DNA of 64,000 nucleotides from Pseudomonas sp. 10S4 (lineage in GTDB: Bacteria; Pseudomonadota; Gammaproteobacteria; Pseudomonadales; Pseudomonadaceae). Position numbers and translations under genes: made by a program. The stretch covers positions 4,092,001 to 4,156,000 of the forward strand of contig NZ_CP133774.1 in assembly GCF_034344865.1 (NCBI RefSeq), given 5' to 3'. The notes under the pieces were generated by a model. That model was given only the letters and a program-made list of their open reading frames with translations. It did not search any database and had not been told where the DNA came from. This document shows, one piece after another, positions 8,580 through 17,976 of the stretch (position 1 is the first letter of the stretch; each line of letters starts with the position of its first letter).

Positions 8580-10733
8580 ATGCAGGCACTGGACTCGTTG
8601 CAACTGCTGCAAATCAATTTCTGGACGCTGGCGGTGGTGGTGCTGTTCACCTGCCTGACTCACCGGGACCAATGGGCCGCCCGCGCAGGATTCGGCGCCG
8701 TCACTGCGTTGTTGCTGGTCAATTACGCGGCCTGGCGGATCCGCGACACCTTGCCCGATGGTCACTCCGGGTTCGCCACGGTCTGGTCTTACACCTTCCT
8801 GTTCTTCGAAATGTTGGCGATCGGCTACACGCTGTTTTCCATCATCGTCATGCTCTGTCGTTCTGATCACAGTCCGCAGGCCGATGCCGGCGAACGACAA
8901 CTACGCGCCCAAGGCCGCAACGTGCCGGCAGTGGACGTGTTTATCGCCACCTACAACGAAGGCTTGGAGATCCTCGAAAAAACCATCATCGCCGCTCAGG
9001 CCATCGACTACCCGAACTTCACCATTTGGGTACTCGACGATACCCGACGCGACTGGTTACGTGACTACTGCGCCGAGGTCGGCGTGCAATACGCCAGGCG
9101 CCCGGACAATGCCCACGCCAAGGCCGGCAACCTGAATAACGGATTGCGCCAGTCGGCGGCCGGTAGCAACGCGCCGTACATTCTGGTGCTTGACGCCGAT
9201 TTTGCGCCGCAGCAGCCGATCCTGATGCGCACCCTCGGTCTGTTCGACGATCCGAAAGTCGGTTTGGTGCAAACGCCACAGTTCTACTACAACCCCGATC
9301 CGATCCAGCACAACCTTGGCACGTCAGCGTGCTGGGTGGATGAGCAACGGGTGTTTTTCGATGTATTCCAACCGGCCAAGGACGGGTGGGATGCGGCGTT
9401 TTGTGTTGGCACTTCCTTCGTGGTGCGGCGGGATTTGATCACCGAGATTGGCGGCTTTCCTACAGGCTCGGTGTGCGAGGACATCTACACCACCTACCGA
9501 TTGCTACAAAAAGGCTACGTCACCCGTTGGCTGAACGAACGCTTGTCCATCGGTTTGTCTGCCGAGGGCCTGACCGAGTACATCAACCAGCGTGGTCGCT
9601 GGTGCCTGGGCACGATCCAGGTCGCGCTGCTCAAGGACGGACCGTTGCGCGGCAGCGGCTACACGCTCAACGACCGTTTGCACTACATCCACGGCTTGAT
9701 GCACTGGTTTTCCAAACCGTTCATTTTGATGATGCTGGTGTCGCCGGTGCTGTACTGGTACTTCGGCATCGCCGGGTTCTACGCTAACCCGGCGGATTTC
9801 CTCGCCTACGGCATGCCGGCACTCATCGCGTTCTGGGGCTACGGCACTTGGGTCACCGACCGGCGGACCCTGCCGATCTTCACCGAGGTCACGCAGATCG
9901 TCGCTTCGCTGGCGGTCACGGCGACCATTGCCAGCGCCATGATTCGACCGTTCGGGCGACCGTTCAAAGTCACCGCCAAGGGCCTCGACCGTTCGAAGAC
10001 GATGGTGCACTGGAAGCTGTTTGGGTTCTTTTTAGCGCTGACACTGTTATCGCAATTCGGTGCCTACATCGCCATCAGCACCGCCGCCGCGTTTGACGGC
10101 AACATGATGTTCAACCTCTGCTGGACGGTTGTCGCGCTGGTCTACAACCTCGCAACGTTGGTGGCGTGCGTCGACCGGCCGCGACTGCACGGCGAAGAGC
10201 GTTTTCCGTTCGATAAGCCAACTGGTTTCCGTTTTGGCGGTAAGACATTGGCGGGGCGTTTGAAGGACATTTCCCTCAGCGGTGCATCGATGACCTGTGC
10301 TTTTGCGTCCTCGATCAAGCCCGGGTTGTGCGGTCAGGTGTGGATCAACCGACTGGGCTGGCTGGACGTCGAAGTCATGCGCAATCACGGCGCTGATCAA
10401 TTGGGCTTGAGGTTTGTCGATCTCGACGAAGGCTTGCGTCGGCGGTTGATTGCGCGGCTGTTCAGCGATGCGACGATCAATGTGGTCTGCAAGGCTGAGC
10501 CGGCACTGGCGTTTGGCACCTTGCTGCAGCGCGCGTTGTTGGGCGAAAAGAACAACGTGCCGCGTTTGCCTGCGCCGGTCAAGGCGCCGTCCTACGCATC
10601 GTCACCGCGTTGGCGGCCGGTCATCGTCCGTTCGCACAAGCAGCCATTGCCCCCGATCAGTGTGTCCAGATCGTCCGGTGTGTGGACTTTGCTTCTTTCT
10701 CCGTTGCGAGCCTTGCTCGGCCAACGCTTGTAG
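8580..10733 (+). CDS. Cellulose-synthase-like family 2 glycosyltransferase with C-terminal PilZ domain
   Basis: 717 aa, inner membrane. Two or three N-terminal membrane helices (residues about 10-90) precede a GT2 domain with the processive signature: FIATYNEG, WVLDDTRRDW, LVLDADFAP (DxD), FCVGTSFVVRR, CED in place of TED, and QRGRW (QxxRW). Several membrane helices follow (LMHWFSKPFILMMLVSPVLYW onward), then a PilZ domain (about 540-630) with the DxSxxG motif DISLSGAS. The usual preceding RxxxR is not clean: the sequence reads HGEER, so the first Arg is a His. The family makes beta-glucans such as cellulose, curdlan or mixed-linkage glucan from UDP-glucose. No BcsB, BcsC or BcsZ gene is nearby; an HlyD adaptor and a TolC-type channel take their place. 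The actual polymer is unknown. Confidence 0.82.
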   Translation: MQALDSLQLLQINFWTLAVVVLFTCLTHRDQWAARAGFGAVTALLLVNYAAWRIRDTLPDGHSGFATVWSYTFLFFEMLAIGYTLFSIIVMLCRSDHSPQADAGERQLRAQGRNVPAVDVFIATYNEGLEILEKTIIAAQAIDYPNFTIWVLDDTRRDWLRDYCAEVGVQYARRPDNAHAKAGNLNNGLRQSAAGSNAPYILVLDADFAPQQPILMRTLGLFDDPKVGLVQTPQFYYNPDPIQHNLGTSACWVDEQRVFFDVFQPAKDGWDAAFCVGTSFVVRRDLITEIGGFPTGSVCEDIYTTYRLLQKGYVTRWLNERLSIGLSAEGLTEYINQRGRWCLGTIQVALLKDGPLRGSGYTLNDRLHYIHGLMHWFSKPFILMMLVSPVLYWYFGIAGFYANPADFLAYGMPALIAFWGYGTWVTDRRTLPIFTEVTQIVASLAVTATIASAMIRPFGRPFKVTAKGLDRSKTMVHWKLFGFFLALTLLSQFGAYIAISTAAAFDGNMMFNLCWTVVALVYNLATLVACVDRPRLHGEERFPFDKPTGFRFGGKTLAGRLKDISLSGASMTCAFASSIKPGLCGQVWINRLGWLDVEVMRNHGADQLGLRFVDLDEGLRRRLIARLFSDATINVVCKAEPALAFGTLLQRALLGEKNNVPRLPAPVKAPSYASSPRWRPVIVRSHKQPLPPISVSRSSGVWTLLLSPLRALLGQRL

Positions 10734-10742
10734 GTGCGCGCC

Positions 10743-12181
10743 ATGAACCGTTGCTTACCCACTTCATGCTTCATGTCTTTGGTGTTGCTCGGCGGATGCT
10801 CGCTGGAGCCCACTTACGAGAAACCCGATGCGCCGATCGATCAGCAATGGCCGGCCAACACCGCCGGCCAGTGCTGTGTCGGCAAGCAGGCGTTCGACAA
10901 GGACTGGCGTGGTTTTGTGGTGGATGACCGACTGCGCCAGTTGATCGAAATGGCCCTGGTCAACAACCGCAGCCTGCGTCAGTTTGCGGCTGGCGTTGAA
11001 GAATCGCGGGCCGGGTATGACAGTGCTGAATCCGGGCTTTTTCCTACCATCGGCCTCAACACCTACGCCGGGCGCAGCAAGTTGCCGCCGTTGGTGCGTA
11101 CGCCGGGCGGTGGCGACAGTGCCGGCAGCATCGCCAATACTTTTCAGGCGACTGGCGGATTTACGTCCTACGAGTTGGATTTTTCGGGCGCATTCGCAGT
11201 CAGCGCAATGCCGCCGGGGCGCGTTTCGAGGCATCGGAAGCGGATTATCAGACAGCGCGGTTGGCGCTGATTGGCGAAGTGGCGAGCACTTGGCTGAGCC
11301 TCAAGGCCAATCAGAATTTGCTCGACCTCGCGCAGAACACCTACCAATCCCAGGACCGTTACGGGCAGTTGTTGCGCAAGAGTTTCAACCTCGGTTCCAG
11401 TGCGCGGATCGACGTTCACCAGGCGGATGCGCAAACCAACACCGCCGCCGTGCAGGTCAACACCTACCGCATGCAAGTGGCGCAAAACATGAACGCATTG
11501 CGAGTGTTGGTGGGGCAGCCGGTGCCGGTGGGATTACTGCCGACTGGCGTGCTGGGTGAGCAATTGGCGACGCTGGATGTGCCGGCAGGTTTGCCTTCGT
11601 CATTGGTCGAGCGACGGCCCGACATCATGTCAGCCGAAGCGCTGTTGCGCGCCGCCAACGCGGACATTGGCGCGGCGCGCAGTGCGTATTTTCCGACGTT
11701 TTCCCTGACCTCGGCGCTGGGGAGTCTGACGGGGGATTTTTCCCGATTGCTCAGTGGCCCGGCGGAGTTCTGGTCGTTGGCGTTGGCGGGATCGATGCCG
11801 TTGATCGATGGCGGTGCGCGTCGGGCACAGGTGGATGCCAGTCATGCGCGGTTCGATGGCCGGGCGGCGGCTTATGAGGCCACGGTGCAGAATGCCTTTC
11901 GCGAAGCCGCAGATGCCTTGAACGCTCGGCAGGAAATGCTCACGCAGGTGGAGTTCCAGAAAAAACTGGTAGGGGATTATCAAGAGGCCTATCGGCAATC
12001 GCGCTTACGGTTCGAGGCGGGGCTGGACAGTTATTTTTCCACCATGGACGCCCAGCGTTCGCTGTTCGATGCGCAGCAGAAATGGGCGCAGCTGGAGCTG
12101 GCGCGGGAGATCAATCAGGTGACGTTGTACAAGGCGTTGGGCGGGGGATGGAGTCAGTCGTTGAAAGTGGCGAATCGATGA
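10743..12181 (+). CDS. OprM/NodT-type outer-membrane channel lipoprotein, frameshifted
   Basis: Starts at ATG 10743 (NRCLPTSCFMSLVLLGGCSLEPTYEKP) with a lipobox LGGC, so it is a lipidated outer-membrane factor. TolC-fold repeats are visible in both halves (LIEMALVNNRSLRQFAAGVEESRAGYDSAESGLFPTIG; LVERRPDIMSAEALLRAANADIGAARSAYFPTFSLT). The frame breaks near 11185-11192: after SYELDF the expected GRIRSQRNAAGARFEASEADYQTARLAL lies in another frame. One missing base restores 479 aa, the normal family length. It closes the operon begun at 6132 and would give the exit duct for the polysaccharide with the HlyD adaptor. Antibiotic efflux is unlikely because no RND or MFS pump is present. Confidence 0.8.
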
Positions 12182-12201
12182 ATTGAGGGGGATTTTTCGG
12201 G

Positions 12202-12288
12202 CCTCTTCGCGGGCAAGCCGAATCGTCGCACCGCTCGCTCCTACAGGTTTGATGCAATCCTGTGGGAGCGAGCCTGCTCGCGAATGCG
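12202..12288. repeat. REP pair (BIME-like)
   Basis: Two REP-like units in opposite orientation: CGCGGGCAAGC...GCTCCTACAG and CTGTGGGAGCGAGCCTGCTCGCGAA. They separate the polysaccharide operon from the convergent symporter gene. Confidence 0.85.
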
Positions 12289-12290
12289 AT

Positions 12291-13592
12291 TTACCGGGTG
12301 CCGCCGACCACTGCGGCCTGCGCAGTCCGCAGTTCATGCCGGTTGCCACGGAACAGCACCAGCGTCGCGATCAACCCCATCACTGCTGCACCGCTGAGCC
12401 AGATACCCGGCGCAGCCTTGTTGTCCAGTATGTGGATCAGGTAGGTGCACGCCGCCGGCGTGAAGCCGCCAAAGGTTGCGGTCGCCAGGCTGTAGGCCAG
12501 GGAGAAACCGGTTGTACGAACTTCTACCGGCATGATCTCGGTAAGGGCGACCACCATGGCGCCGTTGTACGAGCCATACAGGAACGACAACCACAACTCG
12601 ACGATCAGCAAATGGCTGAAGCTCGGGTTGGCCACCAGCCACGACAGGGCAGGGTAGGCCGTGAGGATCGCCAGAATCGTCGCCGCCAACAGTAGGGGTT
12701 TACGTCCGATCCTGTCGGAAAGCGCACCCATCACTGGTAGCCAGAAGAAGTTCGACACGCCGATGCACACGGTGACCAGCAGCGCATCAAAATCTGACAG
12801 GTGCAGTTCGGCTTTACCGAAGGTCGGGGTGTAGGCGGTGATCAGGTAGAACGATACGGTGGTCATGACCACCAGCGCCATGCCGGCGAAAACGATACCG
12901 AAGTTCTGACCGATCGAACGGACGATTTCCTGGAGGGTAGGGCGGTGTTTACGCGCCTGGAATTCAGGGGTTTCTTCCAGCGAGCGACGGATCACGAAGA
13001 TCACCGGTACGATCATGCAGCCGATCAGGAACGGCACGCGCCAGCCCCAATCACCCATTTGTTCCGGGCTGAGCCAGTGGTTCAGGCCCACACCCAGCAA
13101 ACCGGCGAAAACCACGGCGGCTTGTTGGCTGGCGGACTGCCAACTGACGAAAAAGCCCTTGCGGCCTGGAGTAGCAATCTCGGCCAGGTAGACCGACACA
13201 CCGCCCAGTTCCACGCCCGCCGAGAAGCCTTGCAACAGACGACCGAACAGCACGATCAGCGGCGCGGCGACACCCAAGGTGGCGTAACCCGGCACGCAGG
13301 CAATCAGCACCGTACCGGCAGCCATCAACGCGAGGGTAATGATCAGCCCTTTGCGACGACCATGACGGTCAATATAGGCGCCGAGAAAAATCGCACCCAG
13401 CGGACGCATCAGGAACCCGGCGCCGAAGGTCGCCAGGGACAGCATCAGGGATGCGAAGGCGCTGTCGGCCGGGAAGAAGGTCTTGGCAATGGCCGTGGCA
13501 TAAAAGCCGTAGACCATGAAGTCGAACATCTCGAGAAAGTTACCGCTGACAACGCGAAAGATCGCCTTGCCTTTGCCCGTATTCGAGGACAT
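12291..13592 (-). CDS. MFS transporter, metabolite:H+ symporter (MHS) family, citrate/tricarballylate-like
   Basis: 433 aa with about 12 membrane helices. The MHS/MFS signature is present twice: DRHGRRKGL after helix 2 and [11 protein letters not shown] after helix 8. The N-terminus [30 protein letters not shown] and [38 protein letters not shown] are typical of proton-coupled symporters for citrate, tricarballylate and related carboxylates. It would import an organic acid with protons. It is transcribed leftward, convergent with the polysaccharide operon, and its promoter side faces IS copy 1. No catabolic genes adjoin it, so the substrate is uncertain. Confidence 0.82.
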   Translation of the reverse strand: MSSNTGKGKAIFRVVSGNFLEMFDFMVYGFYATAIAKTFFPADSAFASLMLSLATFGAGFLMRPLGAIFLGAYIDRHGRRKGLIITLALMAAGTVLIACVPGYATLGVAAPLIVLFGRLLQGFSAGVELGGVSVYLAEIATPGRKGFFVSWQSASQQAAVVFAGLLGVGLNHWLSPEQMGDWGWRVPFLIGCMIVPVIFVIRRSLEETPEFQARKHRPTLQEIVRSIGQNFGIVFAGMALVVMTTVSFYLITAYTPTFGKAELHLSDFDALLVTVCIGVSNFFWLPVMGALSDRIGRKPLLLAATILAILTAYPALSWLVANPSFSHLLIVELWLSFLYGSYNGAMVVALTEIMPVEVRTTGFSLAYSLATATFGGFTPAACTYLIHILDNKAAPGIWLSGAAVMGLIATLVLFRGNRHELRTAQAAVVGGTR

Positions 13593-13890
13593 TTGAACGC
13601 ACTCACTTTGGCTGTCTTATTGGAAATCCCTGGTCATGACGCTTCCTCGCTGTCGGCCTCAAGCACGCAGGCACGCACCGAACAGTTTTGTAACGATATG
13701 TGTATGAGTTGGCGTAGGCAACAATTAGTTAGCCTGCTGCTTAAACGATATAGCCATTAGCCACGCCACATCTTGGATCTGAGTGAATTAAGCGTTGGTG
13801 CAACGCAGATCAAATAATGAAATGGCTCCCCCGCCGCCCCCTGTGATCACCCACTAAGCTTTCACAGGGGGCTCATCGGAGACCGTTGCC

Positions 13891-14916
13891 ATGAACAAAG
13901 TAGCTGTTGTCGCCATCGATCTGGGAAAACACACCTTTCATCTGCATGCACAAGATGATCGTGGTCATGAGCTTTACCGCAAAAAGTTTAATCGGGCGGC
14001 GCTCATCCAGCATCTGGCCAATCTCGAACCCTGCACCGTTGCGATGGAAGCTTGCGGCGGAGCCCACTTCATGGCGCAGGAAGTCTCAAGGCTGGGGCAT
14101 ATACCCAAACTCATTGCTCCGCATCTCGTGCGTCCGTATGTGAAAAGCAACAAGAACGACTTCGCTGATGCCGAAGCGATCTGCGAGGCTGCAACTCGTC
14201 CAACAATGCGCTTTGTGCCGCCCAAGAATCAGGCTCAGCAGGCGCTGGCCATGCTCAACTCGACACGTGATTCGTTCATCAAAGAACGTACTGCTACCGT
14301 CAATCGGATTCACGCAGCCCTCCTGGAAGTCGGAATCAGCTTGGCCCCAGGCTTCAAGTCCATCAAAGATCTTCCAGCGCTGCTTGAAGCACATCCACTT
14401 CCCGATTCCATCAAAAAACTACTGACCAGGCTGCGTGAGCACTTCAATTACTTGCACGAGCAGGTCAAGGCTTTGGATAAGGAAGTGGAGTGCCAAGCCG
14501 CTGAAGATGATCTGGCTGTTCGCTTGATGACGATGCCGTGTGTCGGCCCGATCACCTCCAGCGTCCTGGCTGCCGAGTTGGGCGATGGCAAACAGTTCAA
14601 GTGCGGCCGAGGCTATTCGGCCTCGATCGGGCTAGTGCCCAAACAACACTCCACGGGCGGAAAAACCGTACTTTTAGGCATCAGCAAGCGGGGTGACCGA
14701 AACCAGAGACGTCTGCTGATCCAGTGTGCCCGCGTCTATCTGATGCAGTTGGATCGACAGAAAGGAGCGCTGGCGGACTGGGTCCGACGGCTATGGGACA
14801 ACCATCACTCCAATCATGTGGTCTGCGCACTGGCCAACAAACTGGCGAGAATCGCCTGGGCGATTGCAGCACACCACACCGAATTCGATGCGGGGCCAGG
14901 CGCGATGAACGCCTGA
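13891..14916 (+). CDS. IS110-family DEDD transposase (IS1111 group), copy 1
   Basis: 341 aa. The N-terminal RuvC-like DEDD domain is visible: AVVAIDLGKHTFHLHA carries the first Asp, CTVAMEACGGAHF the Glu, and KNDFADAEAICEAA the Asp pair. The C-terminal transposase domain includes MTMPCVGPITSSVLAAELGDGKQFKCGRGYSASIGLVPKQHSTGGK with the conserved Ser region, and ISKRGDRNQRRLLIQCAR. It catalyses excision and insertion without target duplication, guided in this family by an element-encoded RNA. Length is complete, so the copy should be active. It differs from copy 2 by Glu/Asp near residue 47. Confidence 0.95.
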   Translation: MNKVAVVAIDLGKHTFHLHAQDDRGHELYRKKFNRAALIQHLANLEPCTVAMEACGGAHFMAQEVSRLGHIPKLIAPHLVRPYVKSNKNDFADAEAICEAATRPTMRFVPPKNQAQQALAMLNSTRDSFIKERTATVNRIHAALLEVGISLAPGFKSIKDLPALLEAHPLPDSIKKLLTRLREHFNYLHEQVKALDKEVECQAAEDDLAVRLMTMPCVGPITSSVLAAELGDGKQFKCGRGYSASIGLVPKQHSTGGKTVLLGISKRGDRNQRRLLIQCARVYLMQLDRQKGALADWVRRLWDNHHSNHVVCALANKLARIAWAIAAHHTEFDAGPGAMNA

Positions 14917-15150
14917 CCCCGCTGTCACCCGAGCACCACCCACCTGGTTTGCGATGCTGGATAACAGATGACGTGAACGGCCAACCGGCCTGACGAAAAC
15001 CCTGAGCTCCCACACGGCTGAAAGGCCGTCCAAGTAATTAGGATCGCCGGGCATCGATTCTCATCAAGGCGCGAATGGACCAACCTCCACTCAGACGCCG
15101 GATAGATGAAAGCAAGCCAAACACATCATCAAAAACAGTATTGCAGAAAA
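14917..15150 (+). ncRNA. Candidate bridge RNA / seekRNA region of IS copy 1
   Basis: This stretch of about 234 nt lies between the transposase stop and the right subterminal repeat and has no coding potential. In IS1111-group elements the guide RNA is encoded at this 3' position. Local hairpins are visible: GGCC-AACC-GGCC at about 14980-14991, and ACGGCT-GAAA-GGCCGT at about 15014-15029. Just before the second one is GCTCCCACA (15006-15014), the exact reverse complement of TGTGGGAGC, the first nine target bases right of the insertion (15165-15173). That is what a right-target guide would look like. Exact RNA ends and the second guide are not resolved. Confidence 0.55.
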
Positions 15151-15164
15151 GGGGGAACCATAGA

Positions 15165-15254
15165 TGTGGGAGCGGGCTTGCTCGCGAAGAGGGAGTGTCA
15201 GTCGCTATCAATGTGACTGACACACCGCTTTCGCGAGCAAGCCCGCTCCCACAG
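15165..15254. repeat. REP pair next to IS copy 1
   Basis: TGTGGGAGCGGGCTTGCTCGCGAA and its inverted partner TTCGCGAGCAAGCCCGCTCCCACAG are separated by a short spacer that is itself an inverted repeat (GTGTCAGTC...GACTGACAC). The left unit is the IS target. Confidence 0.9.
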
Positions 15255-15315
15255 TTGTGTCGCATAATGGCCCGCAATGGCGTTGTGTCAGGGAATTCTC
15301 TTGGGGAGGCAGGAT

Positions 15316-16332
15316 TTGTCGAATTGGCGGTTAGTCAGTTTCGTTGTGTTGATCAGCGCCTTATCCGGCTGCGGCAACGGCGATTCCATGGAAAGCTTCG
15401 GCGGACCGACCATGGGCAGCACCTATTCGATCAAATACCTGCGTCACGCCGGGCTGCCCGGCCCGAAAGAGGTACAGGCCGAAGTCGAGAAAATCCTCGC
15501 CGACGTCGACCGGCAAATGTCCACCTACCGCAGCGACTCGGACATCGAGCGTTTCAACGATCTGCCTGCCAATAGCTGTCAGACAATGCCCGCGGCGATC
15601 CTCGAATTGGTCCGCGTCGGCGAGCAGCTGTCGCTGCAAAGCGAAGGCTCCTACGACTTGACTGTTGAACCGCTGATGAACCTCTGGGGTTTCGGTCCGC
15701 AGGGTCGAGAAGAAAAAGTCCCGAGCGCCGAAGCGTTGGCCGAGGTAATGAAGCGCGTCGGTCACGGGCACCTGCGCATTAACGGCGATCAGCTCTGCAA
15801 GGACGCCGCCATCGAGGTTGACTTCAACAGCATTGCCGCCGGTTACACGGTGGACACCATTGCCGCCAGACTCGAAGCGCTGGGCATCCACAGCTACCTC
15901 GCCGAAGCCACCGGCGAACTCAAGGCTGTCGGTAAAAAGCTCGACGGTTCTCCGTGGAAGATCGCCCTGGAGGAACCACGGGACGATCAACAAGTGGCTG
16001 AACGCATCATTAATGTCGACGGCTACGGTGTGTCCACCTCTGGCGACTACCGTAATTATTTCGAACAGGGCGGCCAGCGTTACTCCCACACCTTCGATGC
16101 CCGCACCGGTGCGCCGATCACCCACAACCTCGCCTCGGTCACGGTGATTATTCCTTCAACCCTGATGGCCGATGGCTTATCGACGCTGTTGCTGATTCTC
16201 GGCCCCGAGCGGGGTTGGGACTACGCGGAAAAACACAACATTGGTGCATTCTTTGTGATTCGTGCCGATACAGGTTTCGTCACACGGACTAATCAGGCTT
16301 TTGAACGCCTCAGTGGCGGCAAAACCGAATGA
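15316..16332 (+). CDS. apbE: ApbE-type FAD:protein FMN transferase, lipoprotein
   Basis: Transfers FMN from FAD to a Thr of flavoproteins such as NqrB/NqrC or RnfG in the periplasm. I prefer TTG at 15316 (LSNWRLVSFVVLISALSGCGNG): it follows GGGAGGCAGGA and gives a tight lipoprotein signal with lipobox LSGC. An ATG at 15277 would add 13 residues without a better ribosome site. Family motifs: GPTMGSTYSIKY, DRQMSTYRSDSDIERFN, SAAGYTVDTIAARLE-like IAAGYTVDTIAARL, TSGDYRNYFEQGGQRYSHTFDARTGAP and PSTLMADGLSTLLL. In PAO1, as I recall, apbE follows nqrABCDEF. No nqr gene is present here; IS copy 1 lies immediately upstream instead. Confidence 0.9.
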   Translation: MSNWRLVSFVVLISALSGCGNGDSMESFGGPTMGSTYSIKYLRHAGLPGPKEVQAEVEKILADVDRQMSTYRSDSDIERFNDLPANSCQTMPAAILELVRVGEQLSLQSEGSYDLTVEPLMNLWGFGPQGREEKVPSAEALAEVMKRVGHGHLRINGDQLCKDAAIEVDFNSIAAGYTVDTIAARLEALGIHSYLAEATGELKAVGKKLDGSPWKIALEEPRDDQQVAERIINVDGYGVSTSGDYRNYFEQGGQRYSHTFDARTGAPITHNLASVTVIIPSTLMADGLSTLLLILGPERGWDYAEKHNIGAFFVIRADTGFVTRTNQAFERLSGGKTE

Positions 16333-16539
16333 TTACGGCGATTCGCGCATTGAAGGCTGGCGTTGTCGTGCAGGCAAAAGTAGCCTACGACGCGACCAAG
16401 GGTTAATGTGCGCGGCGTTGACGCTTCTATAGACTGTGTCCGGGTTCTGAATTGACCCCAAATTGTTCCTTCACGCCGCAGATCGGCGTGATTTAGCCGC
16501 CGGTGCCGAGGGCGCCGCGGCCTGTTCTGAGGAGTATGC

Positions 16540-17934
16540 ATGGCTGTCTACAACTACGACGTGGTGGTATTGGGTTCCGGCCCGGCGGGAGAAGGCGCGG
16601 CAATGAACGCCGCCAAAGCAGGACGCAAAGTGGCAATGGTCGACAGCCGTCGCCAGGTCGGCGGCAACTGCACCCACCTGGGTACCATCCCGTCCAAGGC
16701 ACTGCGTCACTCCGTCCGGCAGATCATGCAGTTCAACACCAACCCGATGTTCCGGGCCATTGGTGAGCCGCGTTGGTTCTCGTTCCCGGACGTACTGAAA
16801 AGCGCCGAAAAAGTCATCTCCAAACAAGTCGCTTCGCGCACCGGCTACTACGCCCGTAACCGCGTCGACGTATTCTTCGGCACCGGCAGCTTCGCCGACG
16901 AGCAAACCATCGAAGTGGTTTGCGCCAACGGTGTGGTCGAGAAGCTGGTCGCCAAGCACATCATCATCGCCACCGGTTCGCGTCCTTATCGCCCGGCGGA
17001 CATCGATTTCCATCACCCGCGTATCTACGATAGCGACACCATCCTCAGCCTCGGCCACACCCCGCGCAAACTCATCGTTTACGGCGCTGGCGTGATCGGT
17101 TGTGAATACGCGTCGATCTTCAGTGGCCTAGGTGTACTGGTTGAACTGGTGGATAACCGCGGTCAGTTGCTGAGCTTCCTGGACTCGGAAATATCCCAGG
17201 CCCTGAGCTATCACTTCAGCAACAACAACATCACGGTTCGCCATAACGAAGACTACGACCGCGTCGAAGGCGTGGACAACGGTGTGATCCTGCACCTCAA
17301 GTCCGGCAAGAAGATCAAGGCCGACGCCTTGCTCTGGTGCAATGGCCGTACCGGCAACACCGACGCGCTGGGTCTGGAAAACATCGGCGTGAAGGTCAAC
17401 AGCCGTGGCCAGATCGAAGTTGATGAAGCCTACCGCACCTGCGTGCCGAACATTTACGGTGCCGGTGACGTGATCGGCTGGCCAAGCCTGGCCAGTGCCG
17501 CGCACGACCAGGGCCGTTCGGCGGCTGGCAGCATTGTTGATAACAACAGCTGGCGCTTCGTGAATGACGTGCCGACCGGCATCTACACCATTCCGGAGAT
17601 CAGCTCGATCGGCAAGAACGAGCAAGAGCTGACTCAGGCCAAGGTGCCGTACGAAGTGGGCAAGGCGTTCTTCAAGAGCATGGCGCGTGCACAGATCGCC
17701 GGCGAGCCTCAGGGCATGCTGAAGATCCTGTTCCACCGCGAAACCCTGGAAGTGCTGGGCGTTCACTGCTTCGGCTATCAGGCGTCGGAGATTGTTCACA
17801 TCGGTCAGGCGATCATGAGCCAGCCGGGCGAACTGAACACCCTTAAGTACTTCGTCAACACGACGTTCAACTACCCGACCATGGCCGAAGCCTATCGGGT
17901 AGCGGCGTACGATGGCCTCAACCGGCTTTTTTGA
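16540..17934 (+). CDS. sthA: Soluble pyridine nucleotide transhydrogenase
   Basis: 464 aa FAD flavoprotein that interconverts NADPH/NAD+ and NADP+/NADH in the cytosol. FAD site: [31 protein letters not shown]. The redox-disulfide position of related disulfide reductases reads [17 protein letters not shown], with the second Cys replaced by Thr, which is diagnostic for Sth. NAD site: [24 protein letters not shown]-binding second motif: [19 protein letters not shown]-terminal dimer domain ends [29 protein letters not shown] ribosome site lies before ATG 16540. Gene order apbE-sth-GDPD matches PA2993-PA2990. Confidence 0.96.
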   Translation: MAVYNYDVVVLGSGPAGEGAAMNAAKAGRKVAMVDSRRQVGGNCTHLGTIPSKALRHSVRQIMQFNTNPMFRAIGEPRWFSFPDVLKSAEKVISKQVASRTGYYARNRVDVFFGTGSFADEQTIEVVCANGVVEKLVAKHIIIATGSRPYRPADIDFHHPRIYDSDTILSLGHTPRKLIVYGAGVIGCEYASIFSGLGVLVELVDNRGQLLSFLDSEISQALSYHFSNNNITVRHNEDYDRVEGVDNGVILHLKSGKKIKADALLWCNGRTGNTDALGLENIGVKVNSRGQIEVDEAYRTCVPNIYGAGDVIGWPSLASAAHDQGRSAAGSIVDNNSWRFVNDVPTGIYTIPEISSIGKNEQELTQAKVPYEVGKAFFKSMARAQIAGEPQGMLKILFHRETLEVLGVHCFGYQASEIVHIGQAIMSQPGELNTLKYFVNTTFNYPTMAEAYRVAAYDGLNRLF

Positions 17935-17976
17935 GCGGCTCCGGCCGGTGGCCTGAGCCGGCCGGGGAGACCGATT

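Larger units (their letters stand above)
13815..15164 (+). mobile_element. IS110-family insertion sequence, IS1111 group, copy 1
   Basis: Boundaries come from comparing the two copies in this window and from the reconstructed empty site GATCAAA|TGTGGGAGC. The element is 1350 bp. It has subterminal inverted repeats, ATGGCTCCCCC at 13822-13832 and GGGGGAACCAT at 15151-15161 (10 of 11 match), 7 nt from the left end and 3 nt from the right, the arrangement known for IS1111-group elements. There is no target duplication. A hairpin with an 11-bp stem (GCCCCCTGTGA / TCACAGGGGGC) sits between the left end and the transposase. The insertion abuts the 5' edge of a REP sequence. Copy 2 at 22702-24051 has the same orientation; by eye I count about five base differences. 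Confidence 0.92.

Noticed and set aside
16329..16406. A 25-codon ATGA-coupled frame after apbE, considered as nqrM-like
   Set aside because: Too short and without the Cys-rich membrane pattern of NqrM.
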